DNA from: Apostichopus japonicus
Lineage: Eukaryota; Echinodermata; Holothuroidea; Aspidochirotida; Stichopodidae
Direction: 5' to 3'
Length of the DNA: 64,000 nucleotides
Assembly: GCF_037975245.1 (NCBI RefSeq)
Contig: NC_092580.1
Coordinates: 10,393,001 to 10,457,000 of the forward strand
Each line of letters starts with the position of its first letter. Position 1 is the stretch's first letter. The position numbers and the translations under genes are program-made. Shown piece by piece: positions 21,073-33,480 of this stretch. The notes under the pieces were generated by a model, which was not told where the DNA came from, searched no databases, and saw nothing but the letters and a program-made list of their open reading frames with translations.

Positions 21073-22559
21073 ATAATTAGGAGAATGCCATATATCTGAT
21101 TTTAGTATAAGTTGAGATTTCATCAAGCAGCATTGAGAAATCCGAAAATCACAGGTACATTCCAATGATATGAATATGCATATTTTATCATTATAAAGCA
21201 TTGCGTAGTTGCTTTGGCATGTACATTTTTTTCATTATTTCATGAAAGTCTTCATTCATACATTATGTAATACCAAACAAGGAAGCAAGCGAGGCTGACA
21301 CACCAAGGTCCCCGTCCATACTTGCAACTGATGAAGTGAAAGCACATCTCCCTGAGCTGATTAACTCAGTACATGACGTGTAAAACAGAGAATCACTGGA
21401 CTGACCGACTAGCTTAGCACAAACCAAATGGTTCATGACATGTTTTACGGTCCTCTCTACCCATCCTACACGCACTCTCCTACTCCCCTATCCCTCGTCG
21501 CCACCCACACCTTCTCCACTGGCCTCATCAATCTTCTTTACCTCCTCCTCTAACCTCCTTACCTCTCCCTTCTCTTCCTACCGTTCTTATGATCCCGTCT
21601 AGCTTGTTTCCCATAACTCCCGCCCCCACCCTTCCCAACCTCGGTCCAGATATTTAATGGTTCCAATATTCATCAGAAATGGTCAATATTCCTGGCTCTG
21701 TTCGACTTCATGAACAACATGTATCAAAAACTTGTATTACACCGCTAACGACCCCTTTCAACAATTTTGCGAGAAACTCTCACCAAAACAAGCAAGAAAA
21801 AAAACAGAAAGTCTTGACACAGGCAATGAATCAATCAGCCAATCGTTATTTATATCATAAATATGCATATGAAGTTATTTACAAATATACTCTGTCCATG
21901 TTTTATAATTTATTGCTAAACCACTTGCGTACTAAAGTAAATCATAATATTTTCATAAAACTATTTAGATATGTATACGACCTACCGCACATTGCACTGA
22001 AAGCAAACTTAATTTTGCTACACAATATCTGGTTAGAACTGCAGAAAGTGGGTTGAAAACACAGCATTTGGGAATGTTTTAGCACCACTTGAAGGCCTGT
22101 GACAATGTGATATCTTCTTCTTTAGACCCCCCCCCCCCCCGCCGCGCCCCACTATTGTTATGTCTGATGAGGTAATATTGTAGATACTTTTTAAGAGCAA
22201 GCATCACAACCTGCCAACATTAAAATAGTTTCTTATACCAACATAAAAGAAGAAAATATACCATTAACAGTGGATGCAGAGTGCTAACTTGAAAATGTCT
22301 TAAGCATTGTTAAGACCTATTAATATTTCGATAACAAACATTGGTATCATGCACGAAAATGGGCGACTCATATCTTCAGTTTTTGCCCAATTGTAGGTAT
22401 ACCGGCGATATAAATACTCAGTAGGTTTTGGTAAGATTGAAGAAAGAAGAAAAAAATAACACGCTGACATACGATGAGTACATTGCGTGTTGTTTGTTGT
22501 TTTTGTTCTTCAGGGGGGTGGTGGGGGTTTGGTGGGAGGATGAAGGTTGGTGGAGGGGG
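21073..22559. other. Unit 2 3' flank, no confident gene
   Basis: Shared with units 3 and 4. A plus-strand stretch in 21285-21380 reads EASEADTPRSPSILATDE... to a stop and is kept in the other units. A 125-codon frame (21679-22056) is partly kept in unit 4 but is broken in unit 3. Neither resembles a family I know. A C-run near 22127-22140 and a G-rich patch at 22513-22560 are also present. Confidence 0.5.
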
Positions 22560-22743
22560 TATATATATATATATATACACACACTTTGGGTGCTTGTATA
22601 CCATTCTTTCAATCGAGTTCCTTCTTGTGCACCGCTATTTCGTTGGTAACTTCGGTATACACCGGTAGTTGTCACTACCCCCCCCCCACCACCACCACCC
22701 CATCCCCCACTCGTTCGATAAATCTCGCCTAAAGCACCCGACC

Positions 22744-23254
22744 CTCGTTGTAGTGACGATAACTAAGATGGATGTTGGTAATGTGGATCCACGATAGTTA
22801 TAGTGTTGTATTAAAATTTTGTCACACATGTTATGAATTTCACGAAAGCTATTGGGACGATGACACGATTGCACTTACTCTGGGTAAATGATGCAGGTTT
22901 GAAAGCGTTGGTAGAGTATTGGGTTGACTTATTATCTTATTCGATTTTGCATATAACCAGGCATTTAATTTGTTTATGTTGGTTGACTTACGCACAGTTA
23001 ACGACACAGTGTATAGTTTGATGGTGTCAACAGCAATCACCTGAATGGAATTGTATTGCGCAATGTCGATGGAATTTGTCAATGTCTTTAGAGTTAGCAT
23101 CCCAGTCGCTTTCTGTAAAAATCCGACTTTGAAAGGCCTCCAAATTGCGTGTAATAGTCCACGATAGTTATCGTGAAATTCGTAAAAGTTATATTACAAG
23201 ACCATAACTATCGTGGAAACAACATAATCCTCCAGTTATCGTGACCACAACGAG
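22744..23254. mobile_element. Inverted-repeat (MITE-like) element, unit 3 copy
   Basis: Same ends and internal CACGATAGTTAT motifs as 16231-16745; it was duplicated with the unit. Confidence 0.65.
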
Positions 23255-23606
23255 AATCGGTTGCGCGCCACTGCATATGACCAGCTATAAGATGCTCAAT
23301 CTGGAAAGAGAACTTTTTAACCTTCTGATCATATAATGAATAAAATCATACAAACGAGCAGGAGTTCTGTCGTTTCCTCCTAAATAATCTTAAATATGAT
23401 TTAAAATTGTACGTGATTTCAATTCCTAAATTGCCGAAATGGGAGATATTCAACCACAGAATGAGTAAAATCATATAAAGATCATATGAAGAAGAAAGGG
23501 GAAAATTGCCTCGGGGCCACTGATTTCTGACTGTGCAGCTTGGTCATAAACTTACAATTATGTTTTCTTTTATTTTATTGTAATAGCAGCACGACGCTTG
23601 CCTGTG

Positions 23607-23699
23607 ATTGGTTAATATCGGCTATATAGATATATATACCATTGTCGATCTACACATGCACTGAACGACCAGCAAAGAAAAACTTATCGTATATATAAG
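23607..23699 (+). promoter_or_regulatory. Core promoter of GPCR copy 3
   Basis: ATTGG at 23607-23611 and TATATAAG at 23692-23699, placed as in the sister units. Confidence 0.6.
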
Positions 23700-23812
23700 A
23701 TTTCTTCCATCGATTACAGTTATACCTGAAATACGCCGGTAGGAATTCCGTTGTGAGTAAAAACCGTGGAAAAATCGCAAAGATTTTCAAAAGTGTCATT
23801 ATTATATACATC

Positions 23813-25138
23813 ATGCAGCTTACTACAGATACAAATAAAAGTAATCTGTATTGGAATACTTGTAATGTGGAGTTTACGATCGGAATTCCAAGCATAGGGA
23901 GTAAACTGAACCAGCCCGAAAAATTACTCATTGTAACTTTGTTCGCAATGGTTGGATTTTTCATCGTCATGGGCAATGGCTTAGTTATTACCGCATACAT
24001 GACTAGTAAAAACATCAGACGGGCTCATTTTAATATGTTCATCGTGAATCTAGCGATCGCTGATTTCTTCATCGGATTTCTGGCTGCGCCTGTAAACGTT
24101 TACATGATCCTCAGTGGTCATAAAACGGGATTCTTATCAATTTCCTTTTACTTACAATCCTTTGCGATAATATTCATTTTCACGAGTGTTTCTCTACAAG
24201 TGGCAATGAGCTACGATCGTTATGTACTTGTTACGGATGCTTTCGCGTATAGGAATATGACTTCCACGAAGAAAACAAGAAATCGTGTAATGTTCGTATG
24301 GATTTACAGCGCATTGTCCTCAAGTTTGAACAATGTATGTTTTCATATGTTGTCCATTTTACCCAAAAGTTGTGTACAGTTTCCGTTACACTATATTGTT
24401 GCGGTGGTACTGCTTCTTCAGAGCTATATCATACCACTCATAGCCATTGGTTCATTGAACCTTGCGATATTTATCAAATTAAGAATAAGATCGCAAATGT
24501 TCAGAAATAAAGCCACAGCTATCTCACTCAGTAAGAATTCTCAATTCGAAATCACGACAAATCATTCACAAAATGTTCGCAAAATGGGTCCAGATTTTTA
24601 CAACTTGCCACAAGGAAGTTCACTTTTCGATCAGTTCGAAGAGACGAAAGGTATTGAATTGTCCCTCGAGTCTTCGTCGGACAGAAATGGAGAGTGGCGA
24701 CCGCAGGCGACGGCGACGATACGACGAGAGACACCGGAAGTGGGGGACACAAACGTAGAAATAATTCCACGAGAATTATTGTCCGTATCGACTATTTCAA
24801 ATGTCCTCATGGAAAACAAATCATCTCAGAGACGAGATGACAAAATCAACTTTCGTGTTAATGAAAGTGAGTCAATTCGTTTGCAGAAACTGAGAAAAGC
24901 TGGGCGGCAGCTGTTTCTAATTGTATTTACATTCATAGCCTGTTGGCTTCCATTTCAAACGCTACTTCTAGTGTCCTCGGACGATTCCTATTCTTTCAAT
25001 GGAGCAGAACAATGGTTCTTTTATTTCTTGATACTGTTCTACATCAACTCGGTTGTAAATCCATTGTTATATATCATTACTTGCAACAAATTTAAGAAGC
25101 AAGTTTATAAGATCATCTCAACATTATTGTGTCTTTAA
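23813..25138 (+). CDS. Class A GPCR, array copy 3
   Basis: Intronless, 441 residues, same helix landmarks. TM2-TM3 differs from copies 1 and 2 in a tight cluster: NVYMILSGHKTG...SFYLQSFAIIFIF, so the TM3 position of the amine-binding Asp is Ala and the disulfide position is Ser. The N terminus has KSNLYW and IGIP changes. Uniquely, the upstream ATG is GTG and one A is lost in the leader, which removes the upstream ORF and leaves the leader open in the receptor frame for 20 codons before the ATG. With no in-frame upstream ATG, 23813 remains the best start. Confidence 0.93.
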   Translation: MQLTTDTNKSNLYWNTCNVEFTIGIPSIGSKLNQPEKLLIVTLFAMVGFFIVMGNGLVITAYMTSKNIRRAHFNMFIVNLAIADFFIGFLAAPVNVYMILSGHKTGFLSISFYLQSFAIIFIFTSVSLQVAMSYDRYVLVTDAFAYRNMTSTKKTRNRVMFVWIYSALSSSLNNVCFHMLSILPKSCVQFPLHYIVAVVLLLQSYIIPLIAIGSLNLAIFIKLRIRSQMFRNKATAISLSKNSQFEITTNHSQNVRKMGPDFYNLPQGSSLFDQFEETKGIELSLESSSDRNGEWRPQATATIRRETPEVGDTNVEIIPRELLSVSTISNVLMENKSSQRRDDKINFRVNESESIRLQKLRKAGRQLFLIVFTFIACWLPFQTLLLVSSDDSYSFNGAEQWFFYFLILFYINSVVNPLLYIITCNKFKKQVYKIISTLLCL

Positions 25139-25978
25139 TGAAACACTTGCTTTATTTTTTATTTGGAAATGCTACGATATATGGCCATGGCACATTGCAT
25201 GAATATAACTCGGTTGATGTTTTTCGTGAAGGCTGTTTTGAAATGAATGATGAATTTTAATAGATATACTGTAGATTTAAAAAAAAAACTGTTGATACGT
25301 TCTGAATTGTTAGCAGCCATTGTTATCAGTGCAGGTTTTGCTATATTTTTTAACTTTTTACTTGTATTTTTAATTGCTTGGTTTTGAACAGTGATCCTTT
25401 AATACTTTGTCACATGCTCATCAATCAAAACGGCTGGATTAATACATCCGTTGATGTTATTATTGTCTGAAGAACTTTTTTTTGATTCAAATAGAAGTTG
25501 TAAAGAACAACTGATTAGTAACGTTGAGGTCTTGGACTAAATGAACTGACGGCGTTTATCAGCCTATAAAGAGCATTCCAGATAGGCCTATTCAACGTAC
25601 GGTATACTTTGAACCGGAACATCGAGAAAATCGCAATATATAAAGAACATTACTATACCCCTCATTTTTGCTTGATTATCTAATTCTTACCACCTATAAT
25701 CTCAAAATTTTGAATTTAGGCAGGCTACGTGTTTGTACATGAATCTTTCAATAAAATATAGTTTAAAATAGCAGCGTGTGAGTATATTCTCCGACGGGAA
25801 TATAATTGATAAGTTTCATTGTCATATAAAATTAATTATTTCATCTTTTATCATTCTTGTTTCCATTATTTGAAACCTCTTCTGAATAGGTTTTTAAATG
25901 TTGATGATACGTTTTATTTATATGGTTGCATGCATGGGTGGCGGAATAGGGCTCATTCTGATAGGCCAGAAACATCAA

Positions 25979-25994
25979 GGGAGGGTGGGTGGGG
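25979..25994 (+). other. G-quadruplex motif, unit 3
   Basis: The same 16-base GGGAGGGTGGGTGGGG, about 840 bp past the receptor stop. The equivalent place in unit 4 (near 33762) is changed and no longer fits. Confidence 0.7.
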
Positions 25995-26902
25995 CGGTTG
26001 TGGGAGAGGATGAGACGTGATTTCACAACTAAAATGCTATCTCACTCCATGTGTGTATCTCTATCTTGCATTGATCTCCAGTTTGCATTGCCAAAGCGGT
26101 TGTTATAATCTGCCGCCGAACTACTTTCAAAGCAAATTTTGTACGGACTAATCTTTCGCGTGTCTAAAAGTGAACTTCCTATGAAATATGCTTGTTTTTT
26201 TATTCACATGAAAGATTTTTTTCATTTTTCTTTGTATATACCTTTTAATAATTCCATATATGAGATGATACGGATATTCGTGTCACTAATCATCGGGTTA
26301 TTTGCATTAGCAAATATTAATATTCATTGATGGTTATTGGTGTTTGCGTAAGCTTGCATTTCAAAAGGGAGGGGGGGGGGATAATATATATGCCTTCTTT
26401 TCATAACAAATGTCATCAAATTGATTTTCTCCGTATATCTGTAGGTGATTATAATATGTGAATACTTTTTCCACTCTTTTAGCGCGCTAAATGACTTTTC
26501 AAGTTAACTCGGAATTCTGCGTCAAAAGTTCATGGCAATATATTGTATAGAAAATGTATGGTTAAACTAATCGATAAAACTTATTAACGCGATTCTCCTT
26601 TAAGTACAACCATTAGAATTCTGAATTACGTTTTTAATTTATTTCACGTCTGTGATCAATTAAGATGAAGCCGTTACTTAGAAACGTTCATTAACAGAGA
26701 GCTTTTCGGTGGGTTTTATTTCCTTCTGTTCATCATTCTACATTTCCCCATACAAGCTTTACTTCTTACTAAGCCTATCTAATTGAGGATTACTCAAAGC
26801 GATATTTGTAAATGACCCAAGTAAGAGAGACTCCTGGATCATTTCATCCACCTCACCATTTCACTTATAGTGGATATTTAATTATTCCTTTCCGATGTAG
26901 AA

Positions 26903-27060
26903 ATGGCAAGTGCACAAGACTCTAAAATCATCAAAACCGGAAGCTTTCAACAGGTTCGACCAAATCTTCACTCGTTCCATGATTACCAGTTTATTATCAT
27001 AGCCAATGGGCATTCAACAGCAGTGATACAAGAGATTCAAAAGATAGATAGCAAATACAA
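26903..27060 (+). other. Unrecognised conserved open stretch (MASAQDSK...)
   Basis: An ATG opens a frame reading MASAQDSKIIKTGSFQQVRPNL and onward into TA repeats. Unit 4 has nearly the same bases (34669 onward) and unit 2 a version without the ATG. I recognise no family; it may be a decayed exon or chance. Confidence 0.25.
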
Positions 27061-27116
27061 TATATATATATATATATGTATATACACACATGTATATTTA
27101 CATAGAGTGAGTGTTT

Positions 27117-27210
27117 GAAAGTAAAACAGCCAAGAGCTTTCGAGAAAAACTAACTCTTCTTAGTGCATGCATCACCGATTGTGACAAGGAGTAAGCAGGA
27201 ATTGAAACTT
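27117..27210 (-). mobile_element. Penelope-like 3' UTR fragment, unit 3
   Basis: Matches 12973-13078 with a short deletion after CAGCCAA; it lies next to a TA/CA repeat. Confidence 0.7.
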
Positions 27211-28530
27211 AGGAGAATGCCGAATATCTGGTTCTGGTATATGTTGAGATTTCATTAAGCACCATTGAGAAATCCGAAAATCACAGGTACGTTCCAATAA
27301 TATGAATATGCATATTTTATCATTATAAAGCATTGTTCGATTGCTTCGGCATGTACAATTCAAATTATTTCAAAAAGTTCTTCATTAATACATTATGTAA
27401 TACCAAACAAGGAAGCAAGTGAGGCTGATACACCAAGGTCCCCGTCCATACTTGCAACTGATGAAGTGAAAGCACATCTCCCTGAGCTGATTAACTCAGT
27501 ACATGATATGTAAAACAGAGAATCACTGGACTGACCGACTAGCTTAGTACAAACCAAATGGTTCATGACATGTTTTACGGTCCTCTCTACCCATCCTACA
27601 CGCACTCTCCTACTCCCCTATCTCTCGTCGCCACCCACGCCTTCTCCCCTGGTCTCGTCAATCTTCTTTACCTCCTCCTCTAACCTCCTTACCTCTCCCT
27701 TCTCTTCCTACCCTTCTTATGATCCCGTCTAGCTTGTTTCCCATAACTCCCGCCCCCCACCCTTCCCAACCTCGGTCCAGATATTTAATGCTTCCAATAT
27801 TCATCAGAAATGGTCAATATTCCTAGCTCTGTTCGACTTCATGAACCACATGTATCAAAAACTTTTATTACACCTCTAACGATCCCTTTCAACAATTTTG
27901 AAAAAAAAACTCTCGCAAAACAAGCAAGAAAAAAGAGAAAGTCTTGACACAGGCAATGAACCAATCAGCCAATTGTTTTTTTTTTAAATAAATTTGCATA
28001 TGAAGTTATTTACAAATATACTCTGTCCATGTTTTATAGTTTATTGCTAAACCACTTGCGTACTAAAGTAAATCATGACATTTTCATAAAACTATTTCGA
28101 TATGTATACGACCTTCCACACATTGCACTGAAAGCAAACTTAATTTTGCCACACAATATCTGTTTAGAACTGCAGAAAGTGGGTTGAAAACACAACATTT
28201 AGGATTTTTTTAGTGCCTTTTGAAGGCCTGTAACAGTGTGATATTTGCTTCTTTAGACCCCCTCCCCCTGCTGTTATGTCGGATGAGGTATTATTGTATA
28301 GTACACTTTAGAGCAAGCATCACAGCCTGCTAACATTAAAATAGTTTCTTATACCAACATAAAAGAAGAAAATAATACCATTAACCATGGATGCAGAGTG
28401 CTAACTTGAATATGTCTTTAGCGTTGTTAATATCTATTAATATTTCGATAACAAACATTGGTATCATGCACGAAAATCAGCGACTTATATCTTCAGTTTT
28501 TGCCCAATTGTAGGTATACTGGCGAAATTA
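27211..28530. other. Unit 3 3' flank, no confident gene
   Basis: Counterpart of 21073-22410. The conserved TDEVKAHLPELINSVHD stretch is kept, and the longer frame seen in units 2 and 4 is broken by a T-run near 27978. No recognisable product. Confidence 0.5.
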
Positions 28531-28532
28531 AT

Positions 28533-29026
28533 AGGAGGGAGGGAGGGAGGGAGGGAGGGAGGGAGGGAGGGAGGGAGGGAGGGAGGGAGGGAGGGAGGGA
28601 GGGAGGGAGGGAGGGAGGGAGGGAGGGAGGGAGGGAGGGAGGGAGGGAGGGAGGGAGGGAGGGAGGGAGGGAGGGAGGGAGGGAGGGAGGGAGGGAGGGA
28701 GGGAGGGAGGGAGGGAGGGAGGGAGGGAGGGAGGGAGGGAGGGAGGGAGGGAGGGAGGGAGGGAGGGAGGGAGGGAGGGAGGGAGGGAGGGAGGGAGGGA
28801 GGGAGGGAGGGAGGGAGGGAGGGAGGGAGGGAGGGAGGGAGGGAGGGAGGGAGGGAGGGAGGGAGGGAGGGAGGGAGGGAGGGAGGGAGGGAGGGAGGGA
28901 GGGAGGGAGGGAGGGAGGGAGGGAGGGAGGGAGGGAGGGAGGGAGGGAGGGAGGGAGGGAGGGAGGGAGGGAGGGAGGGAGGGAGGGAGGGAGGGAGGGA
29001 GGGAGGGAGGGAGGGAGGGAGGGAGT
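28533..29026. repeat. GGGA tetranucleotide microsatellite
   Basis: About 123 uninterrupted GGGA units over roughly 490 bp, strongly purine-skewed. Units 2 and 4 have ordinary sequence here (ATAAATACTCAGTAGG), so the expansion is private to unit 3. The open frames across it are repeat artefacts. Confidence 0.97.
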
Positions 29027-29395
29027 AGAACCTCCTATTATACCCATTCCTGTGACATCAGGTCGTCAGATCAACTATAGTTGGCCTGATAATATTAAAC
29101 AATATGAAAATCAACGGTTATTTTACTATAGGACAATTACTAAAGAACGCTGAAATAATGTTGATGATTCGAAAATTCTAGATTCGTTTCCCTTTTATTT
29201 TTCTTTAATTTGCATTATTAAAATCATGCACCAGTTTTTCGGAAGGGATAGAGAGAAAAAGACACCATTTTGTTTCAAATCAAATGATATTACCATATTC
29301 CTCTGCTCAGTAGCATTAATTTGATTGCTATGGTATTATAATAATTGTAAGGACAAACCTCGTCGAGTAGGCTACTAAACTTGTGTAAAGTGAGT

Positions 29396-29414
29396 GAAAC
29401 TCTGAGTAACAACT
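29396..29414 (+). ncRNA. Half hammerhead ribozyme (3' part only)
   Basis: GAAA, ACUCUGAGU, A and ACAACU match the 3' half of the two complete motifs, but the CUGANGA core and the first stem I strand are missing. It is a truncated, presumably inactive copy next to a TA repeat. Confidence 0.65.
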
Positions 29415-29447
29415 ACTAGTGTTCCACTAGTCTCAACTAGTCTCAAC

Positions 29448-29573
<126 letters not shown>

Positions 29574-29759
29574 TTTGGGTGCTTGTATACCATTCTTTCA
29601 ATCGAGTTCCTTCTTGTGCACCGCTATTTCGTTGGTAACTTCGGTATACACCGGTACTTGTCACTACCCCCCCACCACCACCCCACCCCCACTTGTTAAT
29701 ATAAATATATAGATAATAATAATATATATATAGATAAATCTCGCCTAAAGCACCCGACC

Positions 29760-30282
29760 CTCGTTGTAGTGACGATAACTAAGATGGATGTTGGTAATGT
29801 GGATCCACGATAGTTATGGTGTTGTATTATAACTTCGTCACACATGTTATGAATTTCACGAGAACTATTGTGGACGATGACACGATTGCACTTACTATAG
29901 GTAAATGACGCAGGTTTGAATGCGTTGGTAGAGTATTGGGTTGACTTATTATCTTATTCGATTTTGCATATAACCAGGCATTTAATTTGTTTCATGTTGG
30001 TTGACTTACGCACAGTTTACGGCACAGTGTATAGTTTGATGGCGTCAACAGCAATCCCCTGAATGGAATTGTATTGCGCAATGTCGATGGAATTTGTCAA
30101 TGTCTTTAGAGTTAGTATCCCAGTCGCTTTCTGTAAAAATCCAACTTTGAAAGGCATCCTTGAATGGCGTGTAATAGTCCACGATAGTTATCGTTGAATT
30201 CATAACAGTTATATTACAAGACCATAACTATCGTGGAAACAACATTATACCAATATCCTCCAGTTATCGTGACCACAACGAG
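29760..30282. mobile_element. Inverted-repeat (MITE-like) element, unit 4 copy
   Basis: Same ends and CACGATAGTTAT motifs as in units 2 and 3, with small indels. Confidence 0.65.
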
Positions 30283-30624
30283 AATCGGTTGCGCGCCACT
30301 GCATATGACCAGCTATAAGATGCTCCATCTGAAAAAGAACTTTTTAACCTTCTGATCATATAGTGAATAAAATCATACAAACGAGCAGGAGTTCTGTCGT
30401 TTCCTCCTAAAATAATCTTAAATATGATTTAAAATTGCACTTGATTTCAATTTCTAAATTTCCGAAATGGGAGATATTCAACCACAAAATGAGACAAATC
30501 ATATAAAGGTCATATGGAGAAGAAGGGGAAAATTGCCTCAGGCTACTGTCTGACGGTGCAGCTTGGTCATAAACTTACAATTATGTTTTTTTTTATTCTA
30601 ATAGCAGCACGACGCTTGCTTGTG

Positions 30625-30714
30625 ATTGGTTAATATCGGCTGTACAGATATACCATTGTCGATCTACACATGCACTGAACGACCAGCAAAGAAACAAATT
30701 ATCGTATATATAAG
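30625..30714 (+). promoter_or_regulatory. Core promoter of GPCR copy 4
   Basis: ATTGG at 30625-30629 and TATATAAG at 30707-30714. Confidence 0.6.
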
Positions 30715-30767
30715 ACTTCTTCCATCGATTACAGTTATACCTGAAATACGCCGGTGGAAATTCCGTT

Positions 30768-30854
30768 ATGAGTAAAAACCGTGGAAAAATCGCAAAAGAT
30801 TTTCAAAAGTGTCATTATTATATACATCATGCAGCTTACTACAGATACGAATAA
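30768..30854 (+). other. Upstream ORF overlapping the GPCR copy 4 start
   Basis: The same 28-codon frame as in copies 1 and 2, with the last codon changed to GAA, overlapping the receptor ATG at 30829. Confidence 0.55.
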
Positions 30855-32154
30855 AAGTCATATGTATTGGAATACTTGTAATGTGGAGTTTACGATCGAA
30901 ATTCCAAGCACAGGGAGTAAACTGAATCAGCCTGAAAAATTACTCATTGTAACTTTGTTTGCAATAGTTGGATTTTTCATCGTCATGGGCAATGGCTTAG
31001 TTATTACCGCATACATGACTAGTAAAAACATCAGACGGACTCATTTTAATATTTACATCGTGAATCTAGCGATCGCTGATTTCTTCATCGGATTTATGGC
31101 TGCGCCTGTAAACGTTTACATGATCCTCGCTGGTCATAAAACGGGATTCTTATCAATTTCCTTTTACTTACAATCCTTTGCGATAATATTCATTTTCACG
31201 AGTGTTTCTCTACAAGTGGCAATGAGCTACGATCGTTATGTACTCGTTACGGATGCTTTCGCGTATAGGAATATGACTTCCACGAAGAAAACAAGAAATC
31301 GTGTAATGTTCGTATGGATTTACAGCGCATTGTCCTCAAGTTTGAACAACGTATGTTTTCATATGTTGTCCATTTTACCCAAAAGTTGTGTACAGTTTCC
31401 GTTACACTATATTGTTGCGGTGGTACTGCTTCTTCAGAGCTATATCATACCACTCATAGCCATTGGTTCATTGAACCTTGCGATATTTATCAAATTAAGA
31501 ATAAGATCGCAAATGTTTAGAAATAATGCCACGGCAATCTCACTCAGTAAGAATTCTCAATTCGAAATCACGACAAATCATTCACAAAATGTTCGCAAAA
31601 TGGGTCCAGATTTTTACAACTTGCCACAAGGAAGTTCACTTTTCGATCAGTTCGAAGAGACGAAAGGTATTGAATTGTCCCTCGAGTCTTCGTCGGACAG
31701 AAATGGAGAGTGGCGACCGCAGGCGACGGCGACGATACGACGAGAGACACCGGAAGTTGGGGACACAAACGTAGAAATAATTCCACGAGAATTATTGTTT
31801 GTATCGACTATTTCAAATGTCCTCATGGAAAACAAATCATCTCAGAGACGAGATGACAAAATCAACTTTCGTGTTAATGAAAGTGAGTCAATTCGTTTGC
31901 AGAAACTGAGAAAAGCTGGGCGGCAGCTGTTTCTAATTGTATTTACATTCATAGCCTGTTGGCTTCCATTTCAAACGCTACTTCTAGTGTCCTCGGACGA
32001 TTCCTATTCTTTCAATGGAGCAGAACAATGGTTCTTTTATTTCTTGATACTGTTCTACATCAACTCGGTTGTAAATCCATTGTTATATATCATTACTTGC
32101 AACAAATTTAAGAAGCAAGTTTATAAGATCATCTCAACATTATTGTGTCTTTAA
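30829..32154 (+). CDS. Class A GPCR, array copy 4
   Basis: Intronless, 441 residues. TM2-TM3 is like copy 3 (NVYMILAGHKTG...SFYLQSFAIIFIF, with A where copy 3 has S), while the N terminus and TM1 are like copies 1 and 2 (KSHMYW, YIVNL), another sign of exchange between copies. The third loop has LLFVS where the others have LLSVS. DRY, CWLP and NPLLY are intact and the stop matches copy 3. With copy 3 it probably forms the younger pair. Confidence 0.93.
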   Translation: MQLTTDTNKSHMYWNTCNVEFTIEIPSTGSKLNQPEKLLIVTLFAIVGFFIVMGNGLVITAYMTSKNIRRTHFNIYIVNLAIADFFIGFMAAPVNVYMILAGHKTGFLSISFYLQSFAIIFIFTSVSLQVAMSYDRYVLVTDAFAYRNMTSTKKTRNRVMFVWIYSALSSSLNNVCFHMLSILPKSCVQFPLHYIVAVVLLLQSYIIPLIAIGSLNLAIFIKLRIRSQMFRNNATAISLSKNSQFEITTNHSQNVRKMGPDFYNLPQGSSLFDQFEETKGIELSLESSSDRNGEWRPQATATIRRETPEVGDTNVEIIPRELLFVSTISNVLMENKSSQRRDDKINFRVNESESIRLQKLRKAGRQLFLIVFTFIACWLPFQTLLLVSSDDSYSFNGAEQWFFYFLILFYINSVVNPLLYIITCNKFKKQVYKIISTLLCL

Positions 32155-32711
32155 TGAAACACTTGCTTTATTTTTTATTTGGAAATGCTACGATATATGG
32201 TCACGGCACATTGCACGAATATAACTCGGTTGTTGTTTTTCGTTCAGGCTGTTTTGAAATGAATGGTGAATTTTAAGAGATATACTGTAGACATTAAAAA
32301 AAAAAAAAAAAAACTTTTGATACGTTCTGAAATGTTAGCAGCCATTTATCAGTGCAGGTTTTTTAATATTTTTTAACTTTTATACTTGTATTTATTAATT
32401 GCTTGGTTTTGAACAATGATCCTTTAATACTTTGTCACATGCTCATCAATCATAACGGCTGGATTAATACATCCGTTGATGTTATTACTGTCTGAAGAAC
32501 TTGTTTAGATTGAATATAGAAGTTGTAAAAGGCAACTGAAGTAACGTTGAGGTCTTGGACTAAATGAACTGACGTTATCAGCCTATAATAAACATTCCAG
32601 ATAGGCCTGTTTAACGTACGGTATGCTTTGAACCGGCACATCGAGAAGATCGCAATATATAAAGAACATTACTATACCCTTATTTATTTTTTCTTAGATA
32701 ATCTAACCACA

Positions 32712-33480
32712 TGAAACATGTTAAGAGCCGCAGAAATGGCGAATTCACTAACACATAAATTGACTAGAGTCTGTACAGTGGAGTGCACAGGATTTCAAAG
32801 GTCACGGATGATGGGGAAATCGAAAAGTCGGACATGGCCTCGCGGCCCTTTGCGCACGCCACTGGGTCTATAGGTTACATTCCAAGGATATATAACATGA
32901 TATCGTTTCTCGAGAAAAGATCAAGTAATCTTCCTCCGTCCCAACCTATGATAGTTAGTCAAAACTGGTTAATTATTATTATTAAGTAGTAATATTAGTA
33001 AATAGATTCCGCAGATTGCACCAAGTTTGTAACAAAGCAAGTGGATGTTAGCAGTCCAGAGATATCCGCACCTTGCCCTGCACGTCTACGTACGGTAAAT
33101 ACAGCATCCGCTAACAATGATGTGGAAACTGTTCATGGTTTCTCCGGCAACCGATATATAGCCTACTCTATGTATTGATTGGTGAGCAGTGGATATATTT
33201 CATCAAAGTTTAGGAATTGATTTCAAGTTACATGCGCATTTCGAGACAACACAATGATTAGTTTGGCAGGGATCACAGCTGGACCAACCGCACAATTACC
33301 CAAATTATGAAAACTAATAATAATGCCAAATAAACAAAATCCTTGAGATTCGTTTGGATATTTTGGCAGTTAGACCCTAAAATTTTCTGTACAGAAGCGT
33401 TCATAAAAATCATTGAATTATAAAAGCAAAATTATATCAAGGATATGTTTGGATAACTTTGAATGAAGAGCCCTATATAT
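32712..33480. other. Unit 4-specific insertion of unknown nature
   Basis: Units 2 and 3 run directly from the ATTATCT stretch to TTTTGAATTTAGGCAGGCTACG. In unit 4 about 770 bp of unrelated sequence intervenes. No inverted ends, target duplication or recognisable coding sequence could be assigned. Confidence 0.6.

Larger units (their letters stand above)
16070..22560 (+). repeat. GPCR duplication unit 2
   Basis: The unit runs from the ACACTTTGGGTGC block through the inverted-repeat element, the promoter and gene 2, the 3' flank with its G-quadruplex, and a TA-rich patch to the next TA repeat. The same order recurs in units 3 and 4. Unit 2 alone has about 0.6 kb of extra TA repeats, a hammerhead and a tRNA-like sequence at 20300-20950. 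Confidence 0.85.

Noticed and set aside
28458-29153. 231-codon and 184-codon frames across the GGGA repeat
   Set aside because: They are pure translations of a tetranucleotide repeat, open in several frames; no gene signal.
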